From NCBI GenBank assembly GCA_949752795.1, contig OX457068.1, forward strand, positions 60,329,582 to 60,393,581: DNA of 64,000 nt, in the 5' to 3' direction. The translations under genes were made by a program, and so were the position numbers. The notes under the pieces are model-generated. The model was not told the DNA's origin. It was given only the letters and a program-made list of their open reading frames with translations, and did no database searches. This document shows, in pieces, positions 35,642 to 48,704 of this stretch. Origin of the DNA: Hyperoodon ampullatus (lineage: Eukaryota > Chordata > Mammalia > Artiodactyla > Ziphiidae). Position 1 is the first letter of the stretch. Every line of letters starts with the position of its first letter.

Positions 35642-37615
35642 AAAAACCCTGAAGAAAGTACGCACAGAGGGAAATTTCCTCGACATAATAAAGGCCATAT
35701 ATGACAAACACACAGCCAACATCGTCCTCAATGGTGAAAAACTGAAACCATTTCCACGAAGATCAGGAACAAGATAAGGTTTCCCACTCTCACCACTCTT
35801 ATTCAACATAGTTTTGGAAGTTTTAGCCACAGCAATCAGAGAAGAAAAGGAAATAAAAGGAATCCAAATTGGAAAAGAAGAAGTAAAGCTGTCACTGTTT
35901 GCAGATGACATGATACTATACATAGAGAATCCTAAAGATGCTACCAGCAAACTACTAGAGCTAATCAATGAATTTGGTAAAGTAGCAGGATACAAAATTA
36001 ATGCACAGAAATCTCTGGCATTCCTATACACTAATGATGAAAAATCTGAAAGTGAAATCAAGAAAACACTCCCATTTACCACTGCAACAAAAAGAATAAA
36101 ATATCTAGGAATAAACCTACCTACGGAGACAAAAGACCTGTATGCAGAAAATTATAAGACACTGATGAAAGCAATTAAAGATGATACAAAAGATGGAGAG
36201 ATATATCATGTTCTTGGATTGGAAGAATCAACATGTGAAAATGACTTTACTACCCAAAGCAATCTACAGATTCAATGTAATCCCTATTAAACTACCACTG
36301 GCATTTTTCACAGACCTAGAACAAAAAATTTCACAATTTGTATGGAAACACAAAAGACTCAGAATAGCCAAAGCAAGCTTGAGAACGAAAAATGGAGCTG
36401 GAGGAATCAGACTCCCTGACTTCAGACTATACTACAAAGCTACAGTAATCAAGACAGTTTGGTACTGGCACAAAAACAGAAATATAGATCAATGGAACAG
36501 GATAGAAAGCCCAGAGGTAAACCCACACACATAGGGTCACCTTATCTTTGATAAAGGAGGCAGGAATGTACAGTGGAGAAAGGACAGCCTCTTCAATAAG
36601 TGGTGCTGGGAAAACTGGACAGGGACATGTAAAAGTATGAGATTAGATCACTCCCTAACACCATACATAAAAATAAGCTCAAAATGGGTTAAAGACCTAA
36701 ATATAAGGCCAGAAACTATCAAACTCTTAGAGGAAAACATAGGCAGACCACTCTATGACATAAATCACAGCAAGATCCTCTTGGACCCACCTCCTAGAGA
36801 AATGGAAATAAAAACAAAAATAAACAAATGGGACCTAATGAAACTTCAAAGCTTTTGCACAGCAAAGGAAACCATAAACAAGACCAAAAGAAAGCCCTCA
36901 GGATGGGAGAAAATATTTGCAAATGAAGCAACTGACAAAGGATTAATCTCCAAAATTTATAAGCAGGTCATGCAGCTCAATAACAAAAAACAAAGAACTC
37001 AATCCAAAAATGGGCAGAACACCTAAATAGACATTTCTCCAAAGAAGATATACAGACTGCCAACAAACACATGAAAGAATGCTCAACATCATTAATCATT
37101 AGAGGAATGCAAATCAAAACTACAATGAGATATCATCTCACACCAGTCAGAATGGCCATCATCAAAAAATCTAGAAACAGTAAATACTGGAGAGGGTGTG
37201 GAGAAGAGGGAACACTCTTGCACTGCTGGTGGGAATGTGAATTGGTACAGCCACTATGGAGAACAGTATGGAGATTCCTTAAAAAACTACAAATAGAACT
37301 ACCATATGACCCAGCAATCCCACTACTGGGCATATACCCCGAGAAAACCATAATTCAAAAAAGTCATGTACCAAAATGTTCATTTCAACTCTATTTACAA
37401 TAGCCCAGAGATGCAAACAACCTAAGTGTCCATCATCGGATGAATGGATAAAGAAGATGTGGCACATATATACAATGGAATATTACTCAGCCATAAAAAA
37501 TGAAATTGAGCTATTTGTAATGAGGTGGATAGACCTAGAGTCTGTCATACAGAGTGAAGTAAGTCAGAAAGAGAAAGACAAATACCGTATGCTAACACAT
37601 ATATATGGAATTTAA
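35642..37615 (+). pseudogene. L1 ORF2 C-terminal remnant (copy F)
   Basis: Contains the reverse transcriptase palm with FADD at 35898-35909, the thumb region, and the C-terminal Cys-rich motif ([14 protein letters not shown] near 37198-37240). It ends HIYGI at 37613-37615. Defects include a CAA to TAA stop near 35774, a frameshift near 36230, a stop near 36532, and others. Stretches of 110-158 codons remain open. It lacks the endonuclease, so it was dead on arrival. Confidence 0.88.
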
Positions 37616-37990
37616 GAAAAAAAATGTCATGAAGAACATAGGTGTAAGACAGGAATAAAGACACAGACCTACTAGAGAATGGACTTGAGGATATGGGGAG
37701 GGTGAAGGGTAAGCTGTGACAAAGCGAGAGAGTGGTATGGACATATATACACTACGAAATGTACAATAGATAGCTAGTGGGAAGCAGCCGCATAGCACAG
37801 GGAGATCAGCTCTTTGCTTTGTGACCACCTAGAGGGGTGGGATAGGGAGGGTGGGTTGGAGGGAGACACAAGAGGGAACAGATATGGGAACATATGTATA
37901 TGTATAACTGATATAACTGATTCACTTTGTTATAAAGCAGAAACTAACACACCATTGTAAAGTAATTATACTCCAATAAAGATGTAAAAA
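35642..37990 (+). mobile_element. 5'-truncated L1 (copy F) with TSD
   Basis: Begins in the reverse transcriptase part of ORF2 and ends CTCCAATAAAGATGT plus an A tail. TSD AAAAAAAAGGTTCA at 35628-35641 and 37991-38004; the first copy follows TTTT, a TT/AAAA-type target. The 3' end is the long type with an AATAAA signal at 37975-37980, unlike copies A, B, E, G and I. Confidence 0.92.
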
Positions 37991-38004
37991 AAAAAAAAGG
38001 TTCA

Positions 38005-39225
38005 TTCAGTCCTCTTTCCAGACAAATTGTGAAGTTAAAAGAACTGGTGACTTCTTGTCTATGCATTAGACTATCTGTGTATGTAGAACGAAGCTTGTAT
38101 TAGTATGCGTGTGTGTATACAGATGTGCATATGTGTTTGTCTTCAGCTGTCCCTTATTAAGTTTCCAGCCATTATACTGTAGTCTTCTGAAAGTTCAAAG
38201 GAAACTCTCAAACTTACATGATTGTCTCTCAAACTCAGTTAACATAATCTCAGGACAAGGGTCTTGCAAGTGTTGTATTCCTGCTATAAGATGTGGTTTT
38301 ATATATATTTCCAATGGTTGGTTTTTCAACACATATTTATTTTATATTTCAAGTACATTTATTCAGTTACAAAACTAAGGTATCTATGTACTATTTTACC
38401 ATAAAGTAATTAAGTTGATGTAGCTGCTAAACAAGGAAATTCTTTTTCATGTGTGAGATATCTTTGATTAGAAATTTGGCATCTAGGATATCTCCTTATT
38501 TTTATCACCTGGGCACCATTGTTTCAGTATTATCTGGTTACATTCATTTGGAAGAGTGGGTATAACAGAGGACTATCAAGCTGATCTATGATTGACTGTT
38601 GCCAAGAGCATATATTCAATTGTTAAATCATCGATGGTCAACAATCTGCTACTTATATTACCTTTATAGGTCCCTCAGTTTTAAAGCATTTACCTTAGTT
38701 TCCTCTTACCTTAGTTTCCTCAGATAGAGTCAGTCTGATACTTATATAGAGTAAGAAGTTCCCTGAGGGAGAATTTTATAAAGCACTAGGATGACTGAGC
38801 CCTACGTAAAACACACCTTCTGGTGCATGAATGATGACTACAATTATTTTTAATAAAAATAAAGTCTCTCTTTTCACCATTAGAAGTGAGTCTAAAATGA
38901 GTTCTTCCATGAGGGATAATGGAGTGACTCACATTCATTTTGAGGCATCAGGGGCCACATAACATGTCTTTTCTTGACAGTGTATTTTTATGTTTGAGAA
39001 GGCAGCAATAGTAAGATGAATACATATTTCCAAAACACCAAAATTGGAAAAAATGTTCCTTAAAAGAGCAGAATTAGAGCATATGTGACTTCTGCCAGGT
39101 GACATTAGACTGTCAGTGGGATTTCCTAAATGTATAATGTCACACTTTCAAGGATTTATTTATAAAAATAAATTGTTCCTCCACCTTCTGTTCATGACAT
39201 GGACAGATTGACTCAGATATCATAC
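38005..39225. other. Single-copy spacer between L1 copies F and G
   Basis: AT-rich DNA with no recognised gene or repeat. It separates two L1s that point towards each other, tail to tail. A short TG/TA alternating patch is at 38105-38140. Confidence 0.5.
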
Positions 39226-39570
39226 ACTCAGCACTTTTATTTTTTATTACTTTCTGCTTTATAACAAAGTGAATCAGTCATACATATACATCTGTTCCCA
39301 TATCCCTTCTCTCTTGCGTCTCCCTCCCTCCCAACCTCCCTATCCCAACGCTCCGGGCAGTCACAAAGCACCGAGCTGATCTCCCTGTGCTATGCGGCTG
39401 CTTCCCACTATCTATCTACCTTACGTTTGGTACTGTATATATGTCCATGCCTCTCTCTCGCTTTGTCACAGCTTACCCTTCCCCCTCCCCATATCCTCAA
39501 GTCCATTCTCAAGTAGGTCTGTGTCTTTATTCCTGTTTTACCAATAGGTTCTTCATGACTTTTTTTTTTC

Positions 39571-42500
39571 TTAAATTCCATATATATGTGTTAGCATTCG
39601 GTATTTCTCTTTCTCTTTCTGACTTACTTCACTCTGTGTGACAGATTCTAGGTCTATCCACCTCATTACAAATAGCTCAATTTCGTTTCTTTTTATGGCT
39701 GAGTAATATTCCATTGTATATATGTGCCACATCTTCTTTATCCATTCATCCGATGATGGACACTTAGGTTGTTTCCATCTCCAGGCTATTGTGAATAGAG
39801 CTGCAATGAACATTTTGGTACGTGTCTCTTTTTGAATTATGGTTTTCTCAGGGTATATGCCTAGTAGTGGGATTGCTGGGTCATGTGGTAGTCTATTCGT
39901 AGTTTTTTAAGGAACCTCCATACTGTTCTCCATAGTGGCTGTACCAATTCACGTTCCCACCAGCAGTGCAAGAGTTTTCCCTTTTCTCCACACTTTCTCC
40001 AACATTTATTGTTTCTAGGTTTTTTTATGATGGCCATTCTGACTGGTGTGAGATGATATCACTTTGTACTTTTGATTTGCAATTCTCTAATGATTAATGA
40101 TGTTGAGCATTCTTTCATGTGCTTGTTGGCAGTCTGTATATCTTCTTTGGAGAAATGTCTATTTAGCTCTTCTGCCCATTTTTGGATTGGGTTGTTTGTT
40201 TATTTTCTATTGAGCTGCATGTGCTGCTTATAAATTTTGGAGATTAATCCTTTGTCAGTTGCTTCATTTGCAAATATTTTCTCCCATTCTGAGGGTTGTC
40301 TTTTGGTCTTGTTTATGGTTTCCTTTGCTGTGCAAAAGCTTTGAAGTTTCATTAGGTCCCATTTGTTTATTTTTGTTTTTATTTCCATTTCTGTAGGAGG
40401 TGGGTCCAAAAGGATCTTGCTGTGATTTATGTCATAGAGTGTTCTGCCTAAGTTTTCCTATAAGAGTTTGATAGATTCTGGCCTAACATTTAGGTCTTTA
40501 ACTCATTTTGAGCTTATTTTTGTGTATAGTGTTACGGAATGATCTAACCTCCTATTTTTACATGTCCCTGTCCAGTTTTCCCAGCACCACTTATTGAAGA
40601 GGCTATCCTTTCTCCACTGTACATTCCTGCCTCCTTTATGAAAGATAAGGTGACCGTATGTGCGTGAGTTTATCTCTGGGCTTTCTATCCTGTTCCATTG
40701 ATCTTTCTTTCTGTTTTTTGCCAGTACCACACTGTCTTGATTAATGTAGCTTTGTAGTATAGTCTGAAGTCAGGGAGCCTGAAACTTCCAGCTCCGTTTT
40801 TCCTTCTCAAGATTGCTTTGGCTATTCAGGGTCTTTTGTTTTTCCAAACAAGTTTTGAAATTTTTTGTTCTAGTTCTGTGAAAAATGGCAGTGGTAGTTC
40901 GATAGGGATTGCATTGAATACTTCGATTGCTTTGGGTAGTAGAGTCATTTTCACAATATTGATTCTTCCCATCCAGGAACATGGTATATCTCTCCATCTA
41001 TATGTATCATCTTTAATTTCTTTCTTCAGTGTCTTATAATTTTCTGCAGACAGGTCTTTTGTCCCCTTAGGTAGGTTTATTCCTAGATATTTTATTCTTT
41101 TTGTTGCAATGGTAAATGGGAGTGTTTTCTTGATTTCACTTTCAGATTTTTCATCATTAGTGTACAGGAATGCCAGAGATTACTGTACATTAATTTTGTA
41201 TCCTGCTACTTTACCAAATTCATTGATTAGCTCTAGTAGTTTTTCGGCAGCATCTTTAGGATTCTCTATGTATAGTATCATGTCATCTGCAAACAGTGAC
41301 AGCTTTACTTCTTCTTTTCCAATTTGGATTCCTTTTATTTCCTTTTCTTCTCTGATTGCTGTGGCTAAAACTTCCAAAACTAGGTTGAATAAGAGTGGTG
41401 AGAGTGGGCAGCCTTGTCTTGTTCCTGATCTTAGTGGAAATGGTTTCAGTTTTTCACCATTGAGGACAATGTTGGCTGTGGGTTTGTCATATATGGCCTT
41501 TATTATGTTGAGGAAAGTTCCCTCTATGCCTACTTTCTGCAGGTTTTTTATCATAAATGGGTGTTGAATTTTGTCGAAAGCTTTCTCTGCATCTATTGAG
41601 ATGATCATATGGTTTTTCTCCTTCAACTTGTTAATATGGTGTATCACATTGATTGATTTGCGTATATTGAAGAATCCTTGCATTCCTGGAATAAACCCCA
41701 GTTGATCATGGTGTATGATCCTTTTAATGTGCTGTTGGATTCTGTTTGCTAGTATTTTGTTGAGGATTTTTGCATCTATGTTCATCATTGATATTCCCCT
41801 GTAGTTTTCTTTCTATGTGATATCCTTGCCTGGTTTTGGTATCAAGGTGATGGTGGCCTCATAGAATGAGTTTGGGAGTTTTCCTACCTCTGAAATTGTT
41901 TGGAAAAGTTTGAGAAGGATGGGTGTTAGCTCTTCTCTAAATGTTTGATAGAATTCACCTGTGAAGCCATCTGGTCCTGGGCTTTTGTTTGTTGGAAGAT
42001 TTTTAATCACAGTTTCAATTTCAGTGCTTCTGATTGGTCTATTCATATTTTCTATTTCTTCCTGATTCACTCTTGGCAGGTTGTGCATTTCTAAGAATTT
42101 GTCCATTTCTTCCAGGTTGTCCACTTTATTGGCAGAGAGTTTCTTTTAGTAATCTCTCATGATCTTTTGTATTTCTGCAGTGTCAGTTGTTACTCCTCCT
42201 TTTTCATTTCTAATTCTATTGATATGTGTCTTCTCCCTTTTTTTCTTGCTGAGTCTGGTTAATGACTTGTCAATTTTGTTTATCTTCTCAAAGAAACAGC
42301 CTTTAGTTTTATTGATCTTAGCTATCGTTTCCTTCATTTCTTTTTCGTTTATTTCTGTTCTGATCTTTATGATTTCTTCCCTTCTGCTAATTTTGGGGTT
42401 TTTTGTTCTTCTTTCTCTAATTGCTTTAGGTTCAGGGTTAGGTTGTTTACTCGAGATGTTTCCTGTTTCTTAAGGTATTGCTATTAAATTCCCCCTTAGA

Positions 42501-43387
42501 ACTGCTTTTACTGCATCCCATAGGTTTTGGGTCATCGTGTCTGCACTGTCATTTGTTTCTAGGTATTTTTTTATTTCCTCTTTGATTTCCTCAGTGATCA
42601 CTTCGTTATTGAGTAGTGTATTGTTTAGCCTCCCTGTGTTTGTATTTTTTACAGATATTTTCCTGTAATTGTTGTCTAATCTCATAGCATTGTGGTCGGA
42701 AAAGATACTTGATACAATTTCAGTTTTATTAAATTTACCAAGGCTTGATTTGTGATCCAAGATATGATCTATCCTGGAGAACGTTCCATGAGCACTTGCG
42801 AAAAATGTGTATTATGTAGTTTTTGGATGGAATGTCCTATAAATATCAATTACGTCCATCTAGTTTAATGTATCATTTAAAGCTTGTGTTTCCTTATTTA
42901 TTTTCATTTTGGATGATCTGTCCATTGGTGAAAGTGGGGTGTTAAAGTCCCCTACTATGATTGTGTTACTGTTGATTTCCCCTTTTATGGCTGTTAGCAT
43001 TTGCCTTATGTATTGAGGTGCTCCTATGTTGGGTACATAAATATTTACAATTGTTATGTCTTCTTCTTGGATTGATCCCTTGATCATTATGTAGTGTCCT
43101 TCTTTGTCTCTTCTAATAGTCTTTATTTTAAAGTCTATTTTGTCTGATATAAGAATTGCTACTCCAGCTTTCTTTTGATTTCCATTTGCATGGAATATCT
43201 TTTTCCATCCCCTTACTTTCAGTCTGTATGTGTCTCTAGGTCTGAAGTGGGTCTCTTGTAGACAGCATATATATGGGTCCTGTTTTTGTAACCATTCAGC
43301 CAATCTGTGTCTTTTGGTGGGAGCATTTAGTCCATTTACATTTAAGGTAATTATTGATATGTATGTTCCTATTCCCATTTCCTTCAT
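39571..43387 (-). pseudogene. L1 ORF2 remnant (copy G)
   Basis: It starts at the ATG at 43387 (MKEMGIGTYISIITLNVNGL). The endonuclease part has GDFNTPLSPMD, and SDHNAMR is near 42690. The reverse transcriptase has FADD at 41282-41293 (complement), and the end HIYGI is at 39571. From 43387 down to 41180 the frame is constant and broken only by nonsense codons, at about 42860, 42470, 42146, 41813 and 41180 among others; after that indels shift it. Two open stretches are long (175 and 202 codons). It cannot make ORF2p. Confidence 0.9.
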
Positions 43388-43435
43388 TGCTTTGGGTTCA
43401 TTATTGTAGGTATTTTCCTCTGTTGTGTTTCTTGC

Positions 43436-44317
43436 CTAGAGAAGTTCCTTTAGCATTTGTTGTAAAGCTGGTTTGGTGGTGCTGAACTCTCTCAGCTTTA
43501 GCTTGTCTGTAAAGGTTTTACTTTCTCCATCAAATCTGAATGAGATCCTTGCTGGGTAGAGTAATCTTGGTTGCAGGTTTCTCTCCTTCATCACTTTAAT
43601 TATGTCCTGCCACTCCCTTCTGGCTTGTAGAGTTTCTGCTGAGAGATCAGCTGTTAACCTGATGGGGATTCCCTTGTGTGTTATTTGTTTCTTTTCCCTT
43701 GCTGCTTTTAATATATTTTCTTTGTGTTTAATTTTTGACAGTTTGATTAATATGTGTCTTGGTGTATTTCTCCTTGGATTTATTCTGTATGGGACTCTCT
43801 GAGCCTCCCGGACTTGATTAAGTATTTCCTTTCCCATATTAGGGAAGTTTTCAACTGTAATCTCTTCAAATATTTTCTCAGTCCCTTTCTTTTACTCTTC
43901 TTCTTCTGGAACCACTATAGTTCGAATGTTGGTACATGTAATGTTGTCCCAGATTTCTCTGAGACTGTCCTCAGTTCTTTTCATTCTTTTTTCTTTATTC
44001 TACTCTGCAGCAGTTATTTCCACTATTTTATCTTCCACGTCACTTAACCGTTCTTCTGCCTCAGTTATTCTACTATTGATCCCATCTAGAGTATTTTTCA
44101 TTTTATTTATTGTTTCTTGATTCATCTTTAGTTCTTCTAGGTCCTTGTTAACTCTTTCTTGCATTTTGTCTATTCTATTTTCAAGATTTTGGATCATCTT
44201 TACTATCATTATTCTGAATTCTTTTTCAGGTAGACTGCCTATTTCCTCTTCATTTGTTATGTCTGCTGGGTTTTTATCTTGCTCCTTCACCTGCTGTGTA
44301 TTTTTCTGTCTTCTCAT
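43436..44317 (-). pseudogene. L1 ORF1 remnant, nearly intact (copy G)
   Basis: 294 codons from a proper ATG (MRRQKNTQQVKEQDKNP) to the normal stop after LLKELL-type residues at 43436. The coiled coil is at about residues 40-105, the RRM about 125-215 and the C-terminal domain about 220-290. There is no frameshift; only two nonsense codons interrupt it, TAG at 44002-44000 (CAG to TAG) and TAA at 43894-43892. This copy shows that the family's true start is ATGAGAAGACAG, upstream of the GTG or ATG before KEQ seen in other copies. Confidence 0.88.
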
Positions 44318-44854
44318 TTTTCTTATCTTACTGTGTTTGGGGTCTCCTTTTTGCAGGCTGCAGTTTTGTAGTTCCCGTTGTTTTTGGTGTCTGTATCCAG
44401 TGGCTAAGGTTGTTTCAGTGGGTTGTGTAGGCTTCCTTTTGGAGGGTACTAGTGCCTGTGTTCTGGATGATGAGGCTCGATCTTTTCTTTCTGGTTGACA
44501 GGTCCACTTCTGGTGGTGTGTTGTGGGGTGTCTGTGGCCTTATTATGTTTTTAGGCAGCCTCTCTGCTAATGGGTGGGGTTTTGTTCCTGTCTTGCTAAT
44601 TGCTTGGCAAAGGGTGACCATCACTGTAGCTTGCTGGTCATTGAGTTCAACTGGGTGCTGGTGTTGAGATGGAGATCTCTGGGAGATTTTCTCTGTTTGA
44701 TATTATGTGGAGCTGGGAGTTCTCTTGTGGCCCAATGTCCTGATGTTGGCTCTCCCATTTCAGAGGCACAGCACTGACTCCTGGCTGCAGCACCAAGAGC
44801 CTTTCATTCACCAAGCTCAGAGTAAAAGGGAGAAAAAGTAGAAAGAAAATATTA

Positions 44855-45000
44855 GTAGGAGAAAGAAAGAGAGAGAGAAAGAAAGAAAGAAAGAAAGAAA
44901 AGAAAGAAAGAAAGGAGGGTGGGAGGAAGGAAAGAATGAAAGAAAGAAATGAGGCAGGGAGGGACGGAGGGAGGGAGGAAGGAGGGAAGGTAGGGAAAAA
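44855..45000 (-). repeat. Purine/pyrimidine tract of L1 copy G
   Basis: GAAA, GGAA and GGGA tetramers on the + strand, i.e. the pyrimidine tract in L1 sense. About 140 bp, positioned between the CpG block and ORF1 as in the other full-length copies. Confidence 0.8.
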
Positions 45001-45466
45001 AAAGAGAACAGATAAAGTAAAATAGAATAAAGTAATATAAAATATAATAGCATTATTAAAATAAAAAAGTAATTATTAAAAAAAAGGTTTTTAAAGAAAA
45101 AAAATGGATGGATAGAACCCTGGGAGAAATGGTGGAAGCAAAGCTATACAGCGAAAATCTCACACAGAAGCTTACACATACACATTCACAAAAAGAGAGG
45201 AAGGGGAAAAAATCGTAAATCTTGCTCTCAAAGTCCACCTCCTCAATTTAGAATAATTCGTTGTAAAAAGAGGAAAAGGGGAAAAAATCTTAAATCTTGT
45301 TCTCAAAGTCCACCTCCTCAATTTGGGATGAATCCTTGTCTAACCATGTGTTCCACAGATGCAGGGTACATCAAGTTGATTGTGGAGCTTTAATCCGCTG
45401 CTCCTGAGGCTGCTGTGAGAGATTTCCCTTTCTCTTCTTTATTCTCACAGCTCCCGGGTCTCAGCT

Positions 45467-45838
45467 TTGGATTTGGCCCCGCTTGTGCCTCTGCGTGTAA
45501 GTCGTCTGAGGGCATCTGTTCTTTGCTCAGACAGGACGAGGTTAAAGGAGCAGCTGCTTTGGGGGCTCTGGCTCACTCAGGCCGTGGGGAGGGAGGGGTA
45601 TGGAGTGCAGGGTGTACCTGCAGCGGCAGAGGCTGGCGTGATGTTGTCCCAGCCCGAGGCGCGCCGTGCGTTCTTCCAGGGAAGCCGTCCCTGGATCCCG
45701 GGACCCTGGCAGTGGCGGGCTGCGCAGGCTCCCCAGAAAGGGGGCGTGGACAGTGACCTGCGCTCGCACACAGGTCTCTTGGTGGTGGCAGCAGCTACCA
45801 CAGCGTCCCACACCCGTCTCTGGGGTCCGTGCTTTTAG
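45467..45838 (+). other. Antisense ORF in the L1 5' UTR, 123 codons (copy G)
   Basis: Antisense to copy G. It shares with copy A both the core (SDRTRLKEQLLWGLWLTQA, GSRPWIPGPWQW) and the end at a TTTTAG. Copies H and I carry the same core but a different C-terminus (PSLELI or PSLELL) because of a one-base indel. The ORF starts at MDLAP, as in H (MDMVLP) and I (MDRAPP). Coding status is unknown. Confidence 0.3.
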
Positions 45839-46260
45839 CTGCGGCTCGCGCCCGTCTCTGGAGCTCCTTTAAGCCGCGCTCTTAATCCTCTCTCCTCGCG
45901 AACCAGCAAACAAAGAGGGAAGAAAAAGTCTCTTGCCTCTTCAGCAGCTCCAGACTTTTTCCCGGACTCCCTCCCGGCTAGCCGTGGTGCACTAACCCCT
46001 TCAGGCTCTCTTCCCGCCTCCAGCCCCAGTCCTCTCCCTGCGCCTCAACAGAAACCAGAAACCTGAGCCTCACCTCTCAGCCCCGCCCGCCCCGGCGGCT
46101 GAGCAGACAAGCCTCTCGGGCTGGTGAGTGCTGGTCGGCACCGATCCTCTGTGCTGGAATCTCTCCACTTTGCCCTCCGCACCCCTGTTGCTGTGCTCTC
46201 CTCCGCTACTCTGAAGCTTCCCCCTCTGCCACCCGCAGTCTCCACCCACGAAGGGGCTTC
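45470..46260 (-). promoter_or_regulatory. CpG-rich L1 5' UTR promoter block (copy G)
   Basis: High GC with frequent CpG, reversed relative to copies A and I. It faces the 5' UTR of copy H across a 2.2 kb spacer, so two L1 promoters are arranged head to head. Confidence 0.6.
45542..45811 (-). other. Sense upstream ORF in the L1 5' UTR, 89 codons (copy G)
   Basis: Same length as the frame at 1242-1511 in copy A, with the shared block GSLRSPPLPGSRDPGTAS and the end LSEPEPPKQLLL. In codon register with the antisense ORF at 45467-45838. Confidence 0.3.
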
Positions 46261-46505
46261 CTAGTGTGTGGAAACCTTTCCTCCTTCACGGCTCCCTCCC
46301 ACTGGTGCAGATCCCATCCCTATCCTTTGTCTCTGTTTATTCTTTTTTCTTTTGCCCTACCCAGGTATGTGGGGAGTTTCTTACCTTTTGGGGGGTCTGA
46401 GGTCTTCTGTCAGCGTTCAGTAGGTGTTCTGTAGGAGTTGTTCCATGTGTAGATGAATTTCTGATGTATCTGTGGGGAGGAAGGTGATCTCCACGTCTTA
46501 CTCTT

Positions 46506-46515
46506 CTGCCATCTT
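46506..46515 (-). promoter_or_regulatory. YY1-type motif, one base changed (copy G)
   Basis: On the minus strand AAGATGGCAG at the element's 5' end. Compared with copies A and I the CG is now CA, a typical methyl-CpG transition that would weaken the motif. Confidence 0.4.
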
Positions 46516-46542
46516 CCCCTAGCTCACCACTCAGCACTTTTA

Positions 46543-48704
46543 AAATGTAGATCAATTAGGTTTTCTTTAGATTAATATACAAATAGCTGTTCATTTTAGA
46601 AAATCATTTAAAAATTGAAATGATAAAGAAAAATTACACAAAATAAATGGCTTTCTCTGGAGGCCAAGAACCTAAATATATACTGTGTCTACCCCCCTGC
46701 CTAGAAGTAGATATAAAGGTAAGTGAGAGAGCTGGGTCACAATGGGGGAGTACTGAGAAGTGGCCCAACTGTCTATTTCCCAAGGCTTAAAAAGTCCTGG
46801 AGGTAGGGTTTAGTGGAAACAATAGAGGAAATGTGGGAGTGGAATAAAAGAGACCTAGAGTTCTCTTCCCTGATGTAGTGCTGAGAGGTAGCAAATCTTG
46901 AGAGTTTCAGAAGCTATTCACAGTGAGGACCAGTAAACTAGGTGTGTCTATCACTGGGCTGTCTTTTATTTTAGACTGGATTATTGGTCCCAGTTTGTTT
47001 CTCTCCTATAATACTATTTTATGTTTACATGATTCCCATGGTCTCATGGAGGTTGGAATATACTGAATTTGGGCTTGGATGTGAAAATTGCTTTTTCTAA
47101 TGAGATGTTAGCAACTACAACCTGAATAAATGCTTGAAAATGAAACTTCTGGTTGAACATATCCTCTTACCATGCTTCCTTTTGCTATGAGAAGAAAATT
47201 CCTTGGGTAGCTGCACAGAGCTTCTCTGTACTCTGAAGCTAAATCCAGCCTCATCTGAGTTCATTGAACCTCAGTGGACTCCCACACACATGCAAGAAAT
47301 AAATGCTCATCATTGTAAGCCACTGAGCTTTGCGGTGGTTTGTTTTACAGCACTGTTGCAAAACTGACCAGTACAAATATCCAGTCAGTTGACCTGAAAT
47401 CACCTCCATGTTCTCTAACCACTAGTGAGGTGAGGGAAGAACCACCCATATGTTTCCCTGCATCCAAGAAAGATAAGTATGAAGGACAGGGGAATAAGGC
47501 TTATAATAGGAAAACAATGTAAGTCACTTTTTTTGTGTGTGAACTGAGAAACCTAATGGCTTCTTAACAACAAAATAATTACAGATTTGAATTAGTGCTC
47601 TAAAACAAATATAAAATTTGGTATAATAGAAAAAGTTGGGGCAGACCAATTATATAAAATTAGGGTATAATAACCTTTAAAGTTAGCTGGTCCTCACATT
47701 TTCTGTCTTTGGAATATGAGAGTGAAGGAACCACTTTACTCCTATATTAATGCAATTCAATCAATGCAGCAAACTGGAGCTAAAATTATGGCAAGCTGAG
47801 AGCCCTCATGAAGGTCAAAGTTGTGATGGAGCAAAAATAGTGAGTTAGCAGAGATAGTTTGTTAGAAGGTATTTGAAATCAGAAAAAAATCAGAGATGCA
47901 AAGAGGAAGAGACTTAATTATTGATCTGTACACCTACTTGGGTCCCTGTTAGTTTCATGTTATTCTTCTGAATCTTTTGATATTTATTATGTCTATAAAA
48001 ATCTCCATTACTTAAGTGAAGTTCACTGGTTCCTCATTATTAGAAACAACAACAAACAAGTCTATTATTATGTAAGCACCTGAAACTTTGAAATAAGGCT
48101 AAAAACAATAACTTACACATTTCTGTACTCAATAAGCTTTGATTCTAAAATAAAACATTATATTAGCTAAGTGTTCTGCTCTGGGTAGCTGAGGGAACTC
48201 TTTATCTCATTACAAATGGCACTAATTTGTTCCAAGTGTCTCTCTTCATGAGTGGGTCTTTGTGAGTTTCTCCAAATTCCAATCTAACTCAGAATTGCAG
48301 TAATTTTATTTGGGCCTCATCCAAGGACTGTATATCATTTCTAGAAGAAGTGGCAAACTCATTTCTAGGAGATACTATGCTTAGAAAATTCTCCTTAATT
48401 CTGTTCATGTTTTCCCACTCAGCAGACTGGAAATGCCCAAATCTATTTGCTAGTACCATTCACTCCTTAATTACGGGAGGCCTAATTGCCACTCCTCTGT
48501 GATATAACCGGCTTTTAAGTTCCCATTTCTGAGCCCAAAATGGGAACTTGACCGTGTAACTGAACTACTCATTTAATTGGAGTGGAATAGAAGGGGGGAA
48601 AAAGAGAGAGATTGCACAGACTGCCTATAGAGTATAAGCAAGTCAGATTAATTTACATATGTAAATTTAGCCAATTTTAGGCTTCTAAAAAGCTCCCTTC
48701 CTTT
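46543..48704. other. Single-copy spacer between L1 copies G and H
   Basis: AT-rich intergenic DNA with one LTR-like or other old repeat (46960-47385) and nothing else recognised. It is the loop of a large inverted repeat formed by copies G and H. Confidence 0.5.
46960..47385 (+). repeat. Ancient LTR-like repeat (MaLR/ERVL type possible)
   Basis: The 3' part reads AAGAAATAAATGCTCATCAT, TGTAAGCCACTGAGCTTTGC, then GGTGGTTTGTTTTACAGCAC, which resembles the polyadenylation and end region of old mammalian LTRs. No internal retroviral genes are present. Family not certain, limits approximate. Confidence 0.4.

Larger units (their letters stand above)
39240..46528 (-). mobile_element. Full-length L1 on the minus strand (copy G)
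   Basis: 7289 bp flanked by a 14-bp TSD, ACTCAGCACTTTTA (39226-39239 and 46529-46542). The 5' end is at 46528 (minus strand GGGGAAGATGGCAGAAG) and the T-rich start at 39240 is the reversed A tail. It has a CpG-rich 5' UTR, a purine/pyrimidine tract, ORF1, ORF2 and the short-type 3' end. Of all copies it is structurally the best preserved: ORF1 has no frameshift and the first half of ORF2 stays in one frame with point stops only. It is head to head with copy H and tail to tail with copy F. Confidence 0.95.
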
